DNA from: CAZSBB01 sp964605235
GTDB lineage: Bacteria > Planctomycetota > Phycisphaerae > Phycisphaerales > Phycisphaeraceae
Assembly (NCBI GenBank): GCA_964605235.1
Contig: CAZSBB010000003.1
Span: forward strand, 62,001 to 126,000
Length of the DNA stretch: 64,000 nt
Direction of reading: 5' to 3'
Shown: positions 17,514-26,501 of the stretch, piece after piece
Numbering within the stretch: position 1 is the first letter of the stretch
How the letters are laid out: every line of letters starts with the position of its first letter
Made by a program: the position numbers and the translations under genes
Notes under the pieces: model-generated
Database searches by the model: none
The model's input: the letters and a program-made list of their open reading frames with translations, nothing else
Told to the model about the DNA's origin: nothing

Positions 17514-18701
17514 ATGAATCCACTTGCTTCGCCATTCGATCCGCGTGCGCTGGGTGAGTTTTACCGGCGGCTGCTGCTGGACAACATCCTGCCCTGGTGG
17601 CTCCGGCACGCCATGGATGAGTCCTTTGGCGGCATCTGCTCGTGCATCCGCGACGACGGCAGCATTGTCAATCACGACAAGTTTGTGTGGTCGCAGGTGC
17701 GGGCGTTGTGGACCTTCGCCGCCGCGGCAAGGCGGGTGGAGGAGCGCCCGGAGTATCGCGCCGCAGCGGACCAGTTGTTCCGCTTCTGTGCCCGTCACGG
17801 CCGCAACGCCGAGCATGACTGGCTGTTCCTGCTGACGCGCGATGGCGCGGTCAAGGAAGGCCCGCGCAGCATTCAGACCGATGCTTTTGCGATCTGTGCG
17901 CTGGTGGAGTACGCCCTGCTGACGGGCAATGATGAAGCCATGCTGATGGCGCTGGAATCATTCGAGCGCACCTGGGCGTTGATCCAGCAGCCGGGCAGCT
18001 ACCAGACCGCGCCGTATCCGATTCCCCCCGGCAGCAAAGCCCAGCGGGTGAGCATGCAGTTCTCGCTGGCGTACTGGGAACTCGCCAAGGCGACTGGTGA
18101 GCCGCGCGTGCAGCAGGCGGCGTGGGAACTCACCGATGATGTGCTTAACAATTTCCGTCGACCCGAGCTGCAGGCGTGTCTGGAATACCTGAGCCTCGAC
18201 AACCGCGTGCTGCCGGGGCCCATCGGCAGCTACATCAGCGGCGGGCATGGCATCGAAACCGCGTGGTTCCAGATTGAAAACCTGCGTCATCTGGGCGATC
18301 TGACGAGTCTGAACCAGGCATGCGACATCATGCGCTGGAGCTTCAATCGCGGCTGGGATGAGCAATATGGCGGGCTGCGCCTGGGTGGTGATCTGCACGG
18401 CGGGCCGAGTTACCTGCCCAACGGCGACACGAAAATCTGGTGGCCGCATGCCGAGGGTTTGTGCGGCGCGCTGCTGGCGTATGAAGTCTGTCATCAGCCG
18501 TGGTGCTTGTGGTGGCACGAGCGCACGCTGCGCTACGCGCTGGCGCACTTCCCGGTGCCGGTGCATGGCGAGTGGACCCAGCGGCTGGATCGCTATGGCA
18601 ATCGGCTGGATCAGGTCGTGGCTTTGCCGGTGAAGGATCCGTTCCATCTGCCGCGGGCGTTGGTGTATGCCGTGGAAGCGTGCGCGCGGCTGGCGTCATG
18701 A
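17514..18701 (+). CDS. AGE-family epimerase/isomerase (N-acylglucosamine 2-epimerase-like)
   Basis: 395 residues from ATG 17514; an in-frame ATG at 17460 would add 18 residues unlike the family. It is an alpha/alpha-barrel protein with FGGICSCIRDDGSIVNHDK near the N-terminus, WSQVRALWTFAAAARR, and KIWWPHAEGLCGALLAYE near residue 320, which match the AGE/renin-binding-protein family. Such enzymes interconvert N-acylglucosamine/N-acylmannosamine, or mannose/glucose and cellobiose in related groups. The next gene encodes a KDPG-aldolase-like enzyme 40 bp downstream, so the pair probably handles a sugar released by the nearby sulfatases or glycosidases. The exact substrate cannot be read from sequence. 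Confidence 0.85.
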   Translation: MNPLASPFDPRALGEFYRRLLLDNILPWWLRHAMDESFGGICSCIRDDGSIVNHDKFVWSQVRALWTFAAAARRVEERPEYRAAADQLFRFCARHGRNAEHDWLFLLTRDGAVKEGPRSIQTDAFAICALVEYALLTGNDEAMLMALESFERTWALIQQPGSYQTAPYPIPPGSKAQRVSMQFSLAYWELAKATGEPRVQQAAWELTDDVLNNFRRPELQACLEYLSLDNRVLPGPIGSYISGGHGIETAWFQIENLRHLGDLTSLNQACDIMRWSFNRGWDEQYGGLRLGGDLHGGPSYLPNGDTKIWWPHAEGLCGALLAYEVCHQPWCLWWHERTLRYALAHFPVPVHGEWTQRLDRYGNRLDQVVALPVKDPFHLPRALVYAVEACARLAS

Positions 18702-18741
18702 ATCACAGGTTGGCAGACCGCATCAATCAGGAGTCAGTCAC

Positions 18742-19548
18742 ATGAGCAATTCAACCGCCGCCCTTTCCCGTCGCCAGCAGGTCAAGGACAACCTGGTTCG
18801 GCAAGGCTTTCTGCCGATCTTCGTGCACGACCAGCATGACTCGCGCACGCTGATCGAAGGCTGCCTCGACGCCGGCTGCACGGTGCTGGAATACACCTGT
18901 CGTCGGCATGACGCGCGGGAAATGATTCCCTGGATTCGCAAGACCTATCCGGACATCGGCGTGGTGGGCGCGACGCAGCTTGATTTTCCCAACGTGGCGA
19001 AGTTCCTGAGCGCGACTCGGCCGCACTTCACCACCGTGGATGAAATGATGGCGCTGGACGTGGACGGGCTGGTGTCGTTCATGCGCTTTCGCCCGGAAAC
19101 CTATGCCCGCCATGCCGACCGCGCGGTGATGATTCCCGGGGTGGACACGCCCAATGAAGCGCTCGAGCAGATGGACCTGGGCGCGGATTTCGTGAAAGTG
19201 CCCGGCCGGAGCCCGCTGGACACCGGCGTGGTGACGCGCCTGATGACGCCCACCCACAGCGTGGTGCCCACCATGGTCAGCGGCGGGATGAGCAAGGACC
19301 GCATTCCCAGCTTTATTGCCGCCGGCGCGGTGCTGGTGAGCGCGGGGTTCGACCTGACGCTCAAAGCCGATGTGGACGCCGGGCGCACCATCGATCGCAA
19401 GCTCGTCGCCGAGCGTATGAGTGAACTCATGGCAGTGGTGGCGGCAGCGCGGCAGAAGCATCAACCCAAGCTGTACGAAGCAGTGCAGACCGGCCAACCC
19501 GACCCGCTGGCGGTCACCGGGTTCTGGCCCAATGTGCGTGGGGCGTGA
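18742..19548 (+). CDS. KDPG/KHG aldolase-family protein
   Basis: 268 residues. ATG 18742 is preceded by AGGAG at about 9 nt. A TIM-barrel aldolase fold is indicated by GCTVLEYTCRRHDA (catalytic Glu region), GADFVKVPGR (the Schiff-base Lys in the FVKV strand) and PTMVSGGMSKDRIPSFIAAGAVLVSAG (phosphate-binding end; given here only as a region near residue 175-200). It is longer than E. coli Eda (213 residues), with an extra C-terminal tail. Family members cleave 2-keto-3-deoxy-6-phosphogluconate or 4-hydroxy-2-oxoglutarate to pyruvate. It probably forms an operon with the epimerase upstream. Confidence 0.85.
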   Translation: MSNSTAALSRRQQVKDNLVRQGFLPIFVHDQHDSRTLIEGCLDAGCTVLEYTCRRHDAREMIPWIRKTYPDIGVVGATQLDFPNVAKFLSATRPHFTTVDEMMALDVDGLVSFMRFRPETYARHADRAVMIPGVDTPNEALEQMDLGADFVKVPGRSPLDTGVVTRLMTPTHSVVPTMVSGGMSKDRIPSFIAAGAVLVSAGFDLTLKADVDAGRTIDRKLVAERMSELMAVVAAARQKHQPKLYEAVQTGQPDPLAVTGFWPNVRGA

Positions 19549-19603
19549 GTGCGGCGTGCTGGCATTGCAGCGTTACAGGCTGGCCGTGGCGCTCGCACAG
19601 CAC

Positions 19604-21130
19604 TCAATACTGACTGATCATCCGCGGCAAGGGATCGACCTGGCGTTGCAGTTCATCCAGCAGCAGCGCGTGTAAATCCTCGCGCACGGCGCGGCAGGCG
19701 GGATCATCGTGACAGCTATGCCGCTCGTCGGGGTCCTGTTCCAGATCGATGAGCTGGGTCACCCGGCCAAAGGGATAGTAATTGAGCTTCCAGCGTTCGG
19801 TGCGCACGGTCAGGCAATCAATGAACGGCCCCCACAGGGCGCGATAGCTCTCGGTCCAGACATGCGGCCGACCTGCGCATTCACCGGCGCGCCAGGCGGC
19901 GGAAAAATCCTGTCCCTGCACGCCGGCGGGGGTGGGCAATCCCAGCAGGCCCAACAGGCTGGGCATCAGGTCAATCGCCTGGAGCAGCGACGACTCGCGG
20001 CGGGCGCCGGGGATGGCGGTGGGATAGCTGATGAAGCTGGGCACGCGGATGAGGTGGTTGTAGTGCAGCGCGCCCTTGCGCCACAGGCTGCAGTCGCCCA
20101 GGAACTCGCCGTGATCGCTCATGAAGACGAACACGGTGCGGTCCATTTCGCCGGCGGCTTCGATGGTGTCCAGCAGTCGGCCGACGGATTTGTCGATCAC
20201 GTCAATCATCGCGCCGTAGTACGCCCGGGCGGTGCGCACGTGGCGGTCGGAAAGCTGCGGATAAAAGTAGCGGCGTTCAAGCACATCCGGGGGCCAGGGC
20301 AGGTCGCCGGTGTCGCGGTAGCGCGGCAAGGGCATGCTGTCGATGTCATACCGTGCCGCGGCATCGCTCGGGGGATTCCACGGATGATGCGGATCGACAA
20401 ACGACACATGCAGAAAACACGGCTGCTGGGCATGGTGGCTGCGGAAGAAATCACAGGCGGATTCGCCGATGAACATGGACGGGTGCAGTTCGGTCGGGAT
20501 GTCGAACAGGCCGACGTCAGTCAGCGCGGTGTCGGGGAAATCGCTTTGCCAAAGCTCGCCATAGCGTGAATTGCCGTTGCGGCAGCGTTTCCCCAGTTGT
20601 GGATCGCGCTGGTCGAGCCAGGCGCGCCACTCGCCCCACAGCGCGTCCTCGAAGCCGACGCAGTGGTTGAAGCCGTAGTCGCGTTGGTGGGGCTGGGCAT
20701 TGAACGGCGGCAAGCCGGCGGGCGCCAGGAACGGGTCGGGGTGATTGATGGGCGCGTCCTGCTTGAGTTCATTGACCGTGTACTGCTGGGGCGTCAGGTG
20801 GAGTTTGCCGAACATGCCCGTGTGGTAGCCGTGGAACTGGAGCCACTGGGGCAAGGTGGTTTCGCGCGGGTCGAGCAACGGCGAGCCGCCCGCCATGCGG
20901 ATGGTGCGCAGGTAGCGTCCGGTGAGCAGGCACGCGCGGCTGCCCATGCAGACGGGGGTTTGGACGTGGAGGTTGTCGAACACCACGCCGCGCTGCGCCA
21001 GGCGGTCGAGATTGGGGGTCTGGACGTAGGGATTGCCGTTGAAGCCCAACCAGTCGGAGCGGAGTTGATCGCAGAGGATGAGCACGACATGGGGCGGGCG
21101 CGATGCCGGGGCCGGGGAGGAAGCGTTCAT
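19604..21130 (-). CDS. Sulfatase-family hydrolase with an atypical CxGSR motif
   Basis: 508 residues from ATG 21130. The N-terminal metal site VVLILCDQLRSDWLG and TPNLDRLAQRGVVFDN is typical of type I sulfatases. The active-site segment reads PVCMGSRACLLTGRY: the Cys expected to become formylglycine is present, but the usual C-x-P/A-x-R has Gly in the third position. HGYHTGMFGKLHL, FVFMSDHGEFLGD and GALHYNHL supply the remaining metal and sulfate ligands. No signal peptide is obvious. It converges with the aldolase gene and diverges from the CxxC protein at 21305. It probably desulfates a sulfated glycan. Confidence 0.88.
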   Translation of the reverse strand: MNASSPAPASRPPHVVLILCDQLRSDWLGFNGNPYVQTPNLDRLAQRGVVFDNLHVQTPVCMGSRACLLTGRYLRTIRMAGGSPLLDPRETTLPQWLQFHGYHTGMFGKLHLTPQQYTVNELKQDAPINHPDPFLAPAGLPPFNAQPHQRDYGFNHCVGFEDALWGEWRAWLDQRDPQLGKRCRNGNSRYGELWQSDFPDTALTDVGLFDIPTELHPSMFIGESACDFFRSHHAQQPCFLHVSFVDPHHPWNPPSDAAARYDIDSMPLPRYRDTGDLPWPPDVLERRYFYPQLSDRHVRTARAYYGAMIDVIDKSVGRLLDTIEAAGEMDRTVFVFMSDHGEFLGDCSLWRKGALHYNHLIRVPSFISYPTAIPGARRESSLLQAIDLMPSLLGLLGLPTPAGVQGQDFSAAWRAGECAGRPHVWTESYRALWGPFIDCLTVRTERWKLNYYPFGRVTQLIDLEQDPDERHSCHDDPACRAVREDLHALLLDELQRQVDPLPRMISQY

Positions 21131-21304
21131 GATGCAGCAGTGTACTGTTGTGCAGCGAAGGAGATCGCGCGACACGGCGCTCAGGGCGGAAGATGGTGAC
21201 CCACCGACGCGAGGCGGCAGGTAGGGCATATCCCGGCAAACATAAAGACCTTTGAACAAAAGTAGACAACATGCAGATCGCTCGCTAGAGTTGCGATCCC
21301 GCCT

Positions 21305-21697
21305 ATGCGACAGCGTCTATTCCAGCTTGTGGTCCTTGGCTGGCTCTGCGCCTGGTTTGGCGTGGTGGCGCCGGGGCACCAGCGTGGAGCGATTCGCCTG
21401 CCGGGCGCCACCCCCGCCCCCGGAGCCTCGACGGGGATGTCCTGCTGTGCGGGGCGGCTGGTTTGCGATACGCCGGGGCCGGATGGCAGGCAGCGCAAGC
21501 TGCCCCCGCCGGATTCCCGCTCCTGCGCCATCTGTCACATCATCGCCACGCTGACCGTGCCGCCGCCGCTGGACTTCGTGCCGCAATGCACGGAGCTGGC
21601 GCTGCTGAGCAACTGGTTGACCGCGGATCAAATCGACCGTGACGCTCCCTGGCGTCAACTGGCGGGACGCGCTCCGCCGGCTGCAGTTCACGTCTAA
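21305..21697 (+). CDS. Small exported CxxC protein, DUF2946-like
   Basis: 130 residues with an N-terminal signal or anchor (LFQLVVLGWLCAWFGVVAPG). A Cys-rich middle (MSCCAGRLVC) is followed by DSRSCAICHIIATLTVPPP, a Cys-x2-Cys plus proline pattern reminiscent of DUF2946-type proteins. The function is unknown. It resembles the protein at 25020 in layout rather than closely in sequence. It precedes two pseudopilin genes. An imperfect palindrome (GATCGC, 11 bp, GCGATC) lies at 21276-21298 just before its start. Confidence 0.6.
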   Translation: MRQRLFQLVVLGWLCAWFGVVAPGHQRGAIRLPGATPAPGASTGMSCCAGRLVCDTPGPDGRQRKLPPPDSRSCAICHIIATLTVPPPLDFVPQCTELALLSNWLTADQIDRDAPWRQLAGRAPPAAVHV

Positions 21698-21887
21698 GTC
21701 CACCTCCCCCCCGTAGACATTTGATTTGTGCTGCGCGCGTCAGGCGCTGGTTTTCCAGCGTGACCTGACATCGCCAGCCTGGCCTGCCGACGCTCCCCAT
21801 GCGTCGTGCGCAGCCATCAGTTTTCCCCCCTGTTTCACAGCTTCCGTCGGCAGCCTGCAGGCGCGCCGACGGCAGAGGATTCATCTC

Positions 21888-22643
21888 ATGCGGACCTTAC
21901 GTGCTTTCACTTTGATCGAATTGCTGGTGGTGATCTCCATCATCGCCCTGCTCATCGGCATCCTGTTGCCGGCGCTCGCGGCGGCGCGGCGTTCGGGGCA
22001 GGCGGCGCAGTGCCTCTCCAACGTGCGCCAGGTCGCCACCGGCCTCAACGCCTTCGCCACCGACCAGAAGGGCTATGTCTTCCCGACTTCACAGATGTAC
22101 GGCGGCGTGCCTTACTACAACGTGCTTTCCAACGGCGGGTACATCAGCAAGGACCTGGCGATGCACCATTGCCCCAACGACGAAGCCCCCGGCTGGGCGG
22201 CGGGCACCCGCACCACCAGCTACGCCATCAACGGCTACTTCGCGCCCAACCATGATCCCTACGGCCAAGCCGGCCAGGGCGACCGCGGCATTCGGCTCGA
22301 AGATGTGCTGCAGGCGAGCAACAAGATCGTCGTCGCCGAACTGGAAGGCTACAAGAACACCGACCACTTCATGCCCATGTACTGGGGCGTCACCAATCCC
22401 ATCCATGCTCTGGGCACCATGGGCATGACGGCGCGCAACGGGGAAGTGGACAGCGGCAACGGCAACCTGCCCAAGTCCGTGGTGCGCGAGCGCCACGCCG
22501 CGGCCGCCAACTATGCGTTTGCCGATGGCCACGGCGCTCAGCACCAGTTTGCCGACACCTGGGACGACGCCAACGACGGCAACGCCGACGGCAGCGCCGC
22601 CGGCCGCACCCGCGACTGGTACGACCCCAAGTTCCGCAACTAA
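21888..22643 (+). CDS. Pseudopilin-like protein, paralogue 2
   Basis: 251 residues. The prepilin peptidase site and hydrophobic helix are at the very N-terminus (RAFTLIELLVVISIIALL). An exported domain follows, with YAINGYFAPN near residue 105 and a C-terminal YAFADGHGAQHQ motif of the H-X9-DG type. A weak AGAGG lies before ATG 21888. It is likely in one unit with the CxxC gene upstream and the next pseudopilin downstream (145 bp). Predicted to be processed by prepilin peptidase and inserted in a pseudopilus or surface layer; its role is unknown. Confidence 0.85.
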   Translation: MRTLRAFTLIELLVVISIIALLIGILLPALAAARRSGQAAQCLSNVRQVATGLNAFATDQKGYVFPTSQMYGGVPYYNVLSNGGYISKDLAMHHCPNDEAPGWAAGTRTTSYAINGYFAPNHDPYGQAGQGDRGIRLEDVLQASNKIVVAELEGYKNTDHFMPMYWGVTNPIHALGTMGMTARNGEVDSGNGNLPKSVVRERHAAAANYAFADGHGAQHQFADTWDDANDGNADGSAAGRTRDWYDPKFRN

Positions 22644-22788
22644 CCCCCGGTCCTGAAGTTTGCCGGAGTTCTCCGGCGTTTTCGTTCTGATCTTCCGCAA
22701 ACGGTTCCCGGTGCAGTGGACGACACGAATCTGCCCGCTGCACCGGAACCATCTGCGCTGCAAGCAAGCTTTACCCAAAGGATTTGTG

Positions 22789-23502
22789 ATGCGTACCCGC
22801 CCCGCCTTTACCTTGATCGAACTGCTGGTGGTCATTTCCATCATCGCCCTGCTCGTGGGCATTCTGCTCCCCGCCCTCGCCTCGGCACGCAAAGCGGCCA
22901 TGGCGGCCCAGTGCCTCGCCAACGTGCGCAGCCTCGCGCAGGCGAACTACAACTACGCGGTGGATTATGAACGGTTCATTGGTTACTCCAGCGGCTCCGA
23001 CCGCAAGAAGCTGCTCTATCCCTACCTGCAACAAGGTCAGAACAACCAGGAAGTCGGCCAGACCCAGGTGTGGACCTGTCCTGAAAATGCGCGCAAAGTC
23101 AACGAAAGCACCGGGGAAACGCTCGAAGCCAGCTACGGCTTCAACACCCGCCTGAACTTTCGCAAGTATGAAGAACCCAAGCGTCCCTCCGAAACCGTCA
23201 TGAACAGCGACGCCGGCGTCAATGACGCCGGCGAACCCTTGCAGGCGACGCACCTGATGTCGCCGGGGCAGAAAGGCAGTGCCGGCCTGTGCGCGCCCAA
23301 CCCGCGCCACCAGGGCGGATTGGTCGCCAACGTCGGTTGGGTGGATGGACATGCGGCCGCCCAGCGGGTGGAGGAACCCTTCTATCCCGCCGTGCCGGAT
23401 TTAACCTTGGCGTCGGGCACCTGGCACGCCTGGCGTCCTGCTGTCACCCAGAGCGATCCGTCGGCGGTGGGTTATCTCGACGCGTTGTGGGATTTGAACT
23501 GA
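22789..23502 (+). CDS. Pseudopilin-like protein, paralogue 3
   Basis: 237 residues, N-terminus RPAFTLIELLVVISIIALLV, a prepilin-type cleavage/methylation site and helix. The globular part has YGFNTRLNF and a C-terminal VGWVDGHAAAQRV motif of the H-X9-DG kind. The first 40 residues are nearly identical to the paralogues at 21888 and 25595, whereas the rest is divergent, as expected when only the export signal is constrained. It lies 94 bp before the BNR/sialidase-like gene. Confidence 0.85.
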   Translation: MRTRPAFTLIELLVVISIIALLVGILLPALASARKAAMAAQCLANVRSLAQANYNYAVDYERFIGYSSGSDRKKLLYPYLQQGQNNQEVGQTQVWTCPENARKVNESTGETLEASYGFNTRLNFRKYEEPKRPSETVMNSDAGVNDAGEPLQATHLMSPGQKGSAGLCAPNPRHQGGLVANVGWVDGHAAAQRVEEPFYPAVPDLTLASGTWHAWRPAVTQSDPSAVGYLDALWDLN

Positions 23503-23595
23503 TCCGGTGGCGACATCGACACACACCTGCTGCCGCGCCGGGGTCCGGCGCGGCAGCGGGGCGTGGGTTGCTGCAGTGCGAAAGTGAGCCCGCGC

Positions 23596-24939
23596 ATGAG
23601 GTCGACCCGCCTGATAGGCATGCTGTCGTGGATAGGCTGTGTGGTCAGCGTGGCGGCGCCATCGGCGCTGGGCGCTGACGCTGCGTGTTGCTGTAAGGTG
23701 GAGGACGCCAGCGCCGCTGCACCGGCAGCCGAGCTGGAAATCCTGCCGCCCTGGCCGCAGAGCAATGTGCTCCCGCTGGTGCAGGCGCTGCCGCTGCCAG
23801 CCTGGGGGGAAGTGCAGGCATTCGATTTGATCAGTCAAGGCACGGGGCTGGGCGTGCTGCTGGCGCAGCGTCAGGAGCCGGGGGAAAAAGCCCAGTGCGT
23901 GCGGGTGAGTCTGCGTCCTGAGGGCAGCACGGCGTGGTCGCCGCTGGTGGAACTGCCGCAGGATGAGCAGCCCAGCGCAGCAATGAACGGCGGCAATGCG
24001 CCGCGGCTGGCGTGGCGCGGCAACCTGGTGGCGGCGGTCTGGCCAGGCGGTGGGGACGGGCCGATGCGCAGCGGTGATCTGCTGCTGGCGGTGTCGGCAG
24101 ACGGCGGCAAGAGCTGGACGCGCCGCAGCGCCCCCGCCCTGCCAGCGGGCGTGACGCCCACGGCCCCGGTCGGGCAGCGCTTTCCCGCGCTGACGCTGGG
24201 ACCTGCAGGCTTGCATGTGGTGTGGATTCACGCCAGCGCCAAAGTGCGCAGCCTGCTGGCTGCCCATTGGCCCCAAGGCGCGGCCAGTTGGAATCCCACC
24301 GTGGTGGTGGACGAGGAAATCTGCGCCTGCTGCTGGAATCGGCTGACGGTGACGCCGAAGGGCGACCTGGTGGCGGTGTACCGCGACCAGCACCCCAGCG
24401 ACATGTCGACCGCCTGGTCCAGCGATGGCGGCGCAAGCTGGCGCGTGACGCCGGCAATCGACCGGGCGGGCTGGGTGTTCAACGGTTGCCCGCATGTCGG
24501 CGCGGGGCTGGCGGTCGGGCCGCAGGGACAACTGGCTGCCACCACCTGGAGCGGCAGCGCCGAGCGCGGCGGGGTGTACGCACTCACCGCTGCACCCCAT
24601 CAAGCCTGGAACGCACCACGCCGGCTGGGTTTCGCCAACGCCAAGCACACCGATGTCGCCATCAGCTCCGACGGGGTGATCGCCCAGGTGTGGGATGCGT
24701 TTGATCCGCAAACCCAGCGCTGGCGGGTCTGGGTGCAACTGGTGCGCGACGGAGTCGCCAGCCCGCCGATGCCGTTGAGCACAACCGAGGCGCCGACCCA
24801 GTTCCCACGGGTGGTTGCGGTGGGCGCGGGGTTTGTGTGCGCCTGGCTGGAGAGCGGGGAGCAGACGAGCACGCTCCAGGCCGCCCGGGTCGCCTGGCCG
24901 ACGGCTTGGCCTCTGCCCCGGCAGGCGCAGCGGAATTGA
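23596..24939 (+). CDS. Exported BNR/sialidase-like beta-propeller protein, Cys-rich
   Basis: 447 residues with a signal peptide ending near SALGADA and then a CCC triplet (AACCCKVED). At least two Asp-box/BNR repeats are visible (SADGGKSWT near residue 170 and SSDGGASWR near 280), which indicate a sialidase-type propeller. Distinctive Cys blocks EEICACCWNRL and FNGCPHVGAG flank VAVYRDQHPSDMSTAWSSD. Canonical sialidase catalytic residues cannot be assigned with confidence, so enzymatic activity is not claimed. The Cys motifs and the neighbouring CxxC proteins point to a metal- or redox-linked role instead. Confidence 0.7.
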   Translation: MRSTRLIGMLSWIGCVVSVAAPSALGADAACCCKVEDASAAAPAAELEILPPWPQSNVLPLVQALPLPAWGEVQAFDLISQGTGLGVLLAQRQEPGEKAQCVRVSLRPEGSTAWSPLVELPQDEQPSAAMNGGNAPRLAWRGNLVAAVWPGGGDGPMRSGDLLLAVSADGGKSWTRRSAPALPAGVTPTAPVGQRFPALTLGPAGLHVVWIHASAKVRSLLAAHWPQGAASWNPTVVVDEEICACCWNRLTVTPKGDLVAVYRDQHPSDMSTAWSSDGGASWRVTPAIDRAGWVFNGCPHVGAGLAVGPQGQLAATTWSGSAERGGVYALTAAPHQAWNAPRRLGFANAKHTDVAISSDGVIAQVWDAFDPQTQRWRVWVQLVRDGVASPPMPLSTTEAPTQFPRVVAVGAGFVCAWLESGEQTSTLQAARVAWPTAWPLPRQAQRN

Positions 24940-25003
24940 GGACCACAGCCGGGGGATTTCATGAAATTTCCGTCAGGGATGAACCGTGGCGGGAAAGGCA
25001 GCG

Positions 25004-25032
25004 TATACTGCTATTGAGAATGAAGTCTCAAT
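25004..25032 (+). promoter_or_regulatory. -10 element followed by Fur-like palindrome over the start codon
   Basis: TATACT at 25004-25009 is followed by ATTGAGA (25013-25019), six bases, then TCTCAAT (25026-25032), a perfect inverted repeat. TTGAGA-N-TCTCAA palindromes resemble Fur-family metalloregulator boxes. The ATG at 25020 lies within the spacer, so a bound repressor would block both the transcription start and the gene start. Confidence 0.5.
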
Positions 25033-25463
25033 CGTTCAACTTGAAGCCGACGCTCGCCCTGCTGGCGATGCTGGGGTTGAGCGTGCTGCTGCCGGCGCAC
25101 CTGTGGCAGCATGGGCGCGCGGACGTGCGCTGGGGTATGCCGGCGTCCGGTGGGGATGCGGAGGCGCAAGCGTTTGAGGCGGGTGGCTTGACGTGCGCAG
25201 GGGTGCATGGGCATTTGCATTCGGAACCGATGCCGGGAGGTCCGGGGGGGCCGGGGGTGCCGGGGGAGCGGGGACGACATTCGTCTGCGGATTGCAGTCT
25301 GTGCGTTCTCCTGCTGGCGACGGCAGCGCTGGCGCTGCTGGTGCTGCTGGCGTTGGGGTGGTCCGCCAGCGGTTTGTCGGTGGTGTGGAAGCTGGCGTCG
25401 GCTCCCGCGTGCCGCGGGCGCGCTGCATTTCATGGTCGGGCCCCGCCGACGGTTTGCTGCTGA
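25020..25463 (+). CDS. Small membrane/exported CxxC protein
   Basis: 147 residues. The N-terminal hydrophobic segment LALLAMLGLSVLLPAHLW is followed by a His/Gly-rich loop (GVHGHLHSEPMPGGPGGPG), then SSADCSLCVLLLATAALALLVLLAL, a CxxC immediately followed by a transmembrane helix. The C-terminus ends in VCC. The function is unknown; the His-rich loop and Cys pairs suggest metal binding. The assigned ATG lies within a Fur-like palindrome and implies an almost leaderless transcript, so a later start is possible. Confidence 0.6.
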   Translation: MKSQSFNLKPTLALLAMLGLSVLLPAHLWQHGRADVRWGMPASGGDAEAQAFEAGGLTCAGVHGHLHSEPMPGGPGGPGVPGERGRHSSADCSLCVLLLATAALALLVLLALGWSASGLSVVWKLASAPACRGRAAFHGRAPPTVCC

Positions 25464-25594
25464 ACCATTCTGCTGGTGTTTACCTGGCTTTGGCGCGGGT
25501 GTGCTTCGCGCCGGAACCTCAGGACCTCGCGGCGTAGACCGATCCGAGGCGCGCCGCTTCAGCTTCAAACCTCCTGTTTGCAAGGTTATTTCCC

Positions 25595-26341
25595 ATGCAT
25601 CGTCATCCCTTCGCCGGCGGCGCGACGCGCCGTCCCGGCTTTACGTTGATTGAACTATTGGTCGTCATTTCCATCATCGCCCTGCTCATCGGCATCCTGC
25701 TGCCGGCGCTGGCGTCGGCGCGCACGCGCAGCCGGCAGGTGCAGGACATGAGCAATCTGCGCGGCATTGGCCAGGCCATGCGCGTCTACCTGGACAACTT
25801 CAACGGCTACTACTTCCCCAATCACAATGCCGAGGGTTCCAGCGCGCCCGACCCCGAGGAGATCGAATGGCACGAGCGGCTGGCGACAATCGTGCCGGAG
25901 TTCGAATCCGGCGTGATGCGCAGCCCGCTGGACCCCAAGGCGAATTTCCAACTGGACCATGACCATCCCAACGGCGACCTGGAGCCCATCGTCAGCTATG
26001 CGATCAACGGCTATTTCGAGGTGGTGCGGGCGAATGAAAAGAACCTGCTGCAGCCCTCAAGCGTGATCATGACCGCTCATCGCAGCGATCTGGATCACGA
26101 TGGCAATGACATCGAGGACGAGATGGACGCCCATGAAGTGCATCTGGCGTTCCACCCGTGGGAGTACGCCCCGCGCGGCAGCGAGCCGGGCGACTGGTGG
26201 GACGAGGTCGCCACGGAGCGGGCGCTGGGCTCGTCGAACTACCTGTATTGCGACGGGCATGTGGAAACGCACAAGCCCGACGAGTTGACCGCGGCCATGG
26301 CGGAAGCGGGCGACCGGTTTGAAGCCGGTGAGGAGCACTGA
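25595..26341 (+). CDS. Pseudopilin-like protein, paralogue 4
   Basis: 248 residues, with a slightly longer leader (MHRHPFAGGATRRPG) before the prepilin site FTLIELLVVISIIALLIGIL. The body is acidic, with YAINGYFEVV and SDLDHDGNDIEDE, which looks like a short calcium-binding Asp loop. The C-terminal SNYLYCDGHVETH is the H-X9-DG-type motif. It lies 131 bp after the CxxC gene and is probably part of the same locus. Confidence 0.85.
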   Translation: MHRHPFAGGATRRPGFTLIELLVVISIIALLIGILLPALASARTRSRQVQDMSNLRGIGQAMRVYLDNFNGYYFPNHNAEGSSAPDPEEIEWHERLATIVPEFESGVMRSPLDPKANFQLDHDHPNGDLEPIVSYAINGYFEVVRANEKNLLQPSSVIMTAHRSDLDHDGNDIEDEMDAHEVHLAFHPWEYAPRGSEPGDWWDEVATERALGSSNYLYCDGHVETHKPDELTAAMAEAGDRFEAGEEH

Positions 26342-26501
26342 ATACGGAGCGCGCCGACACGCAACGGCGCTGTTTCCGTCAGCACTGGAATCCCTTTCCC
26401 GCCAGGGGTCGGCCGTGAGAAAACGCGGCCGGCCCCTTTGTGTTGGTATGGAAAGTGCGGAGACGCGCAGCGCGAGCGCGAGGGCGACGCGGAAGGTGAT
26501 C

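Noticed and set aside
23596..24939. True sialidase plus AGE epimerase as a sialic-acid pathway
   Set aside because: The BNR protein lacks a confidently placed catalytic Arg triad/Tyr and is 5 kb from the epimerase; no NanA-type lyase or transporter is present.
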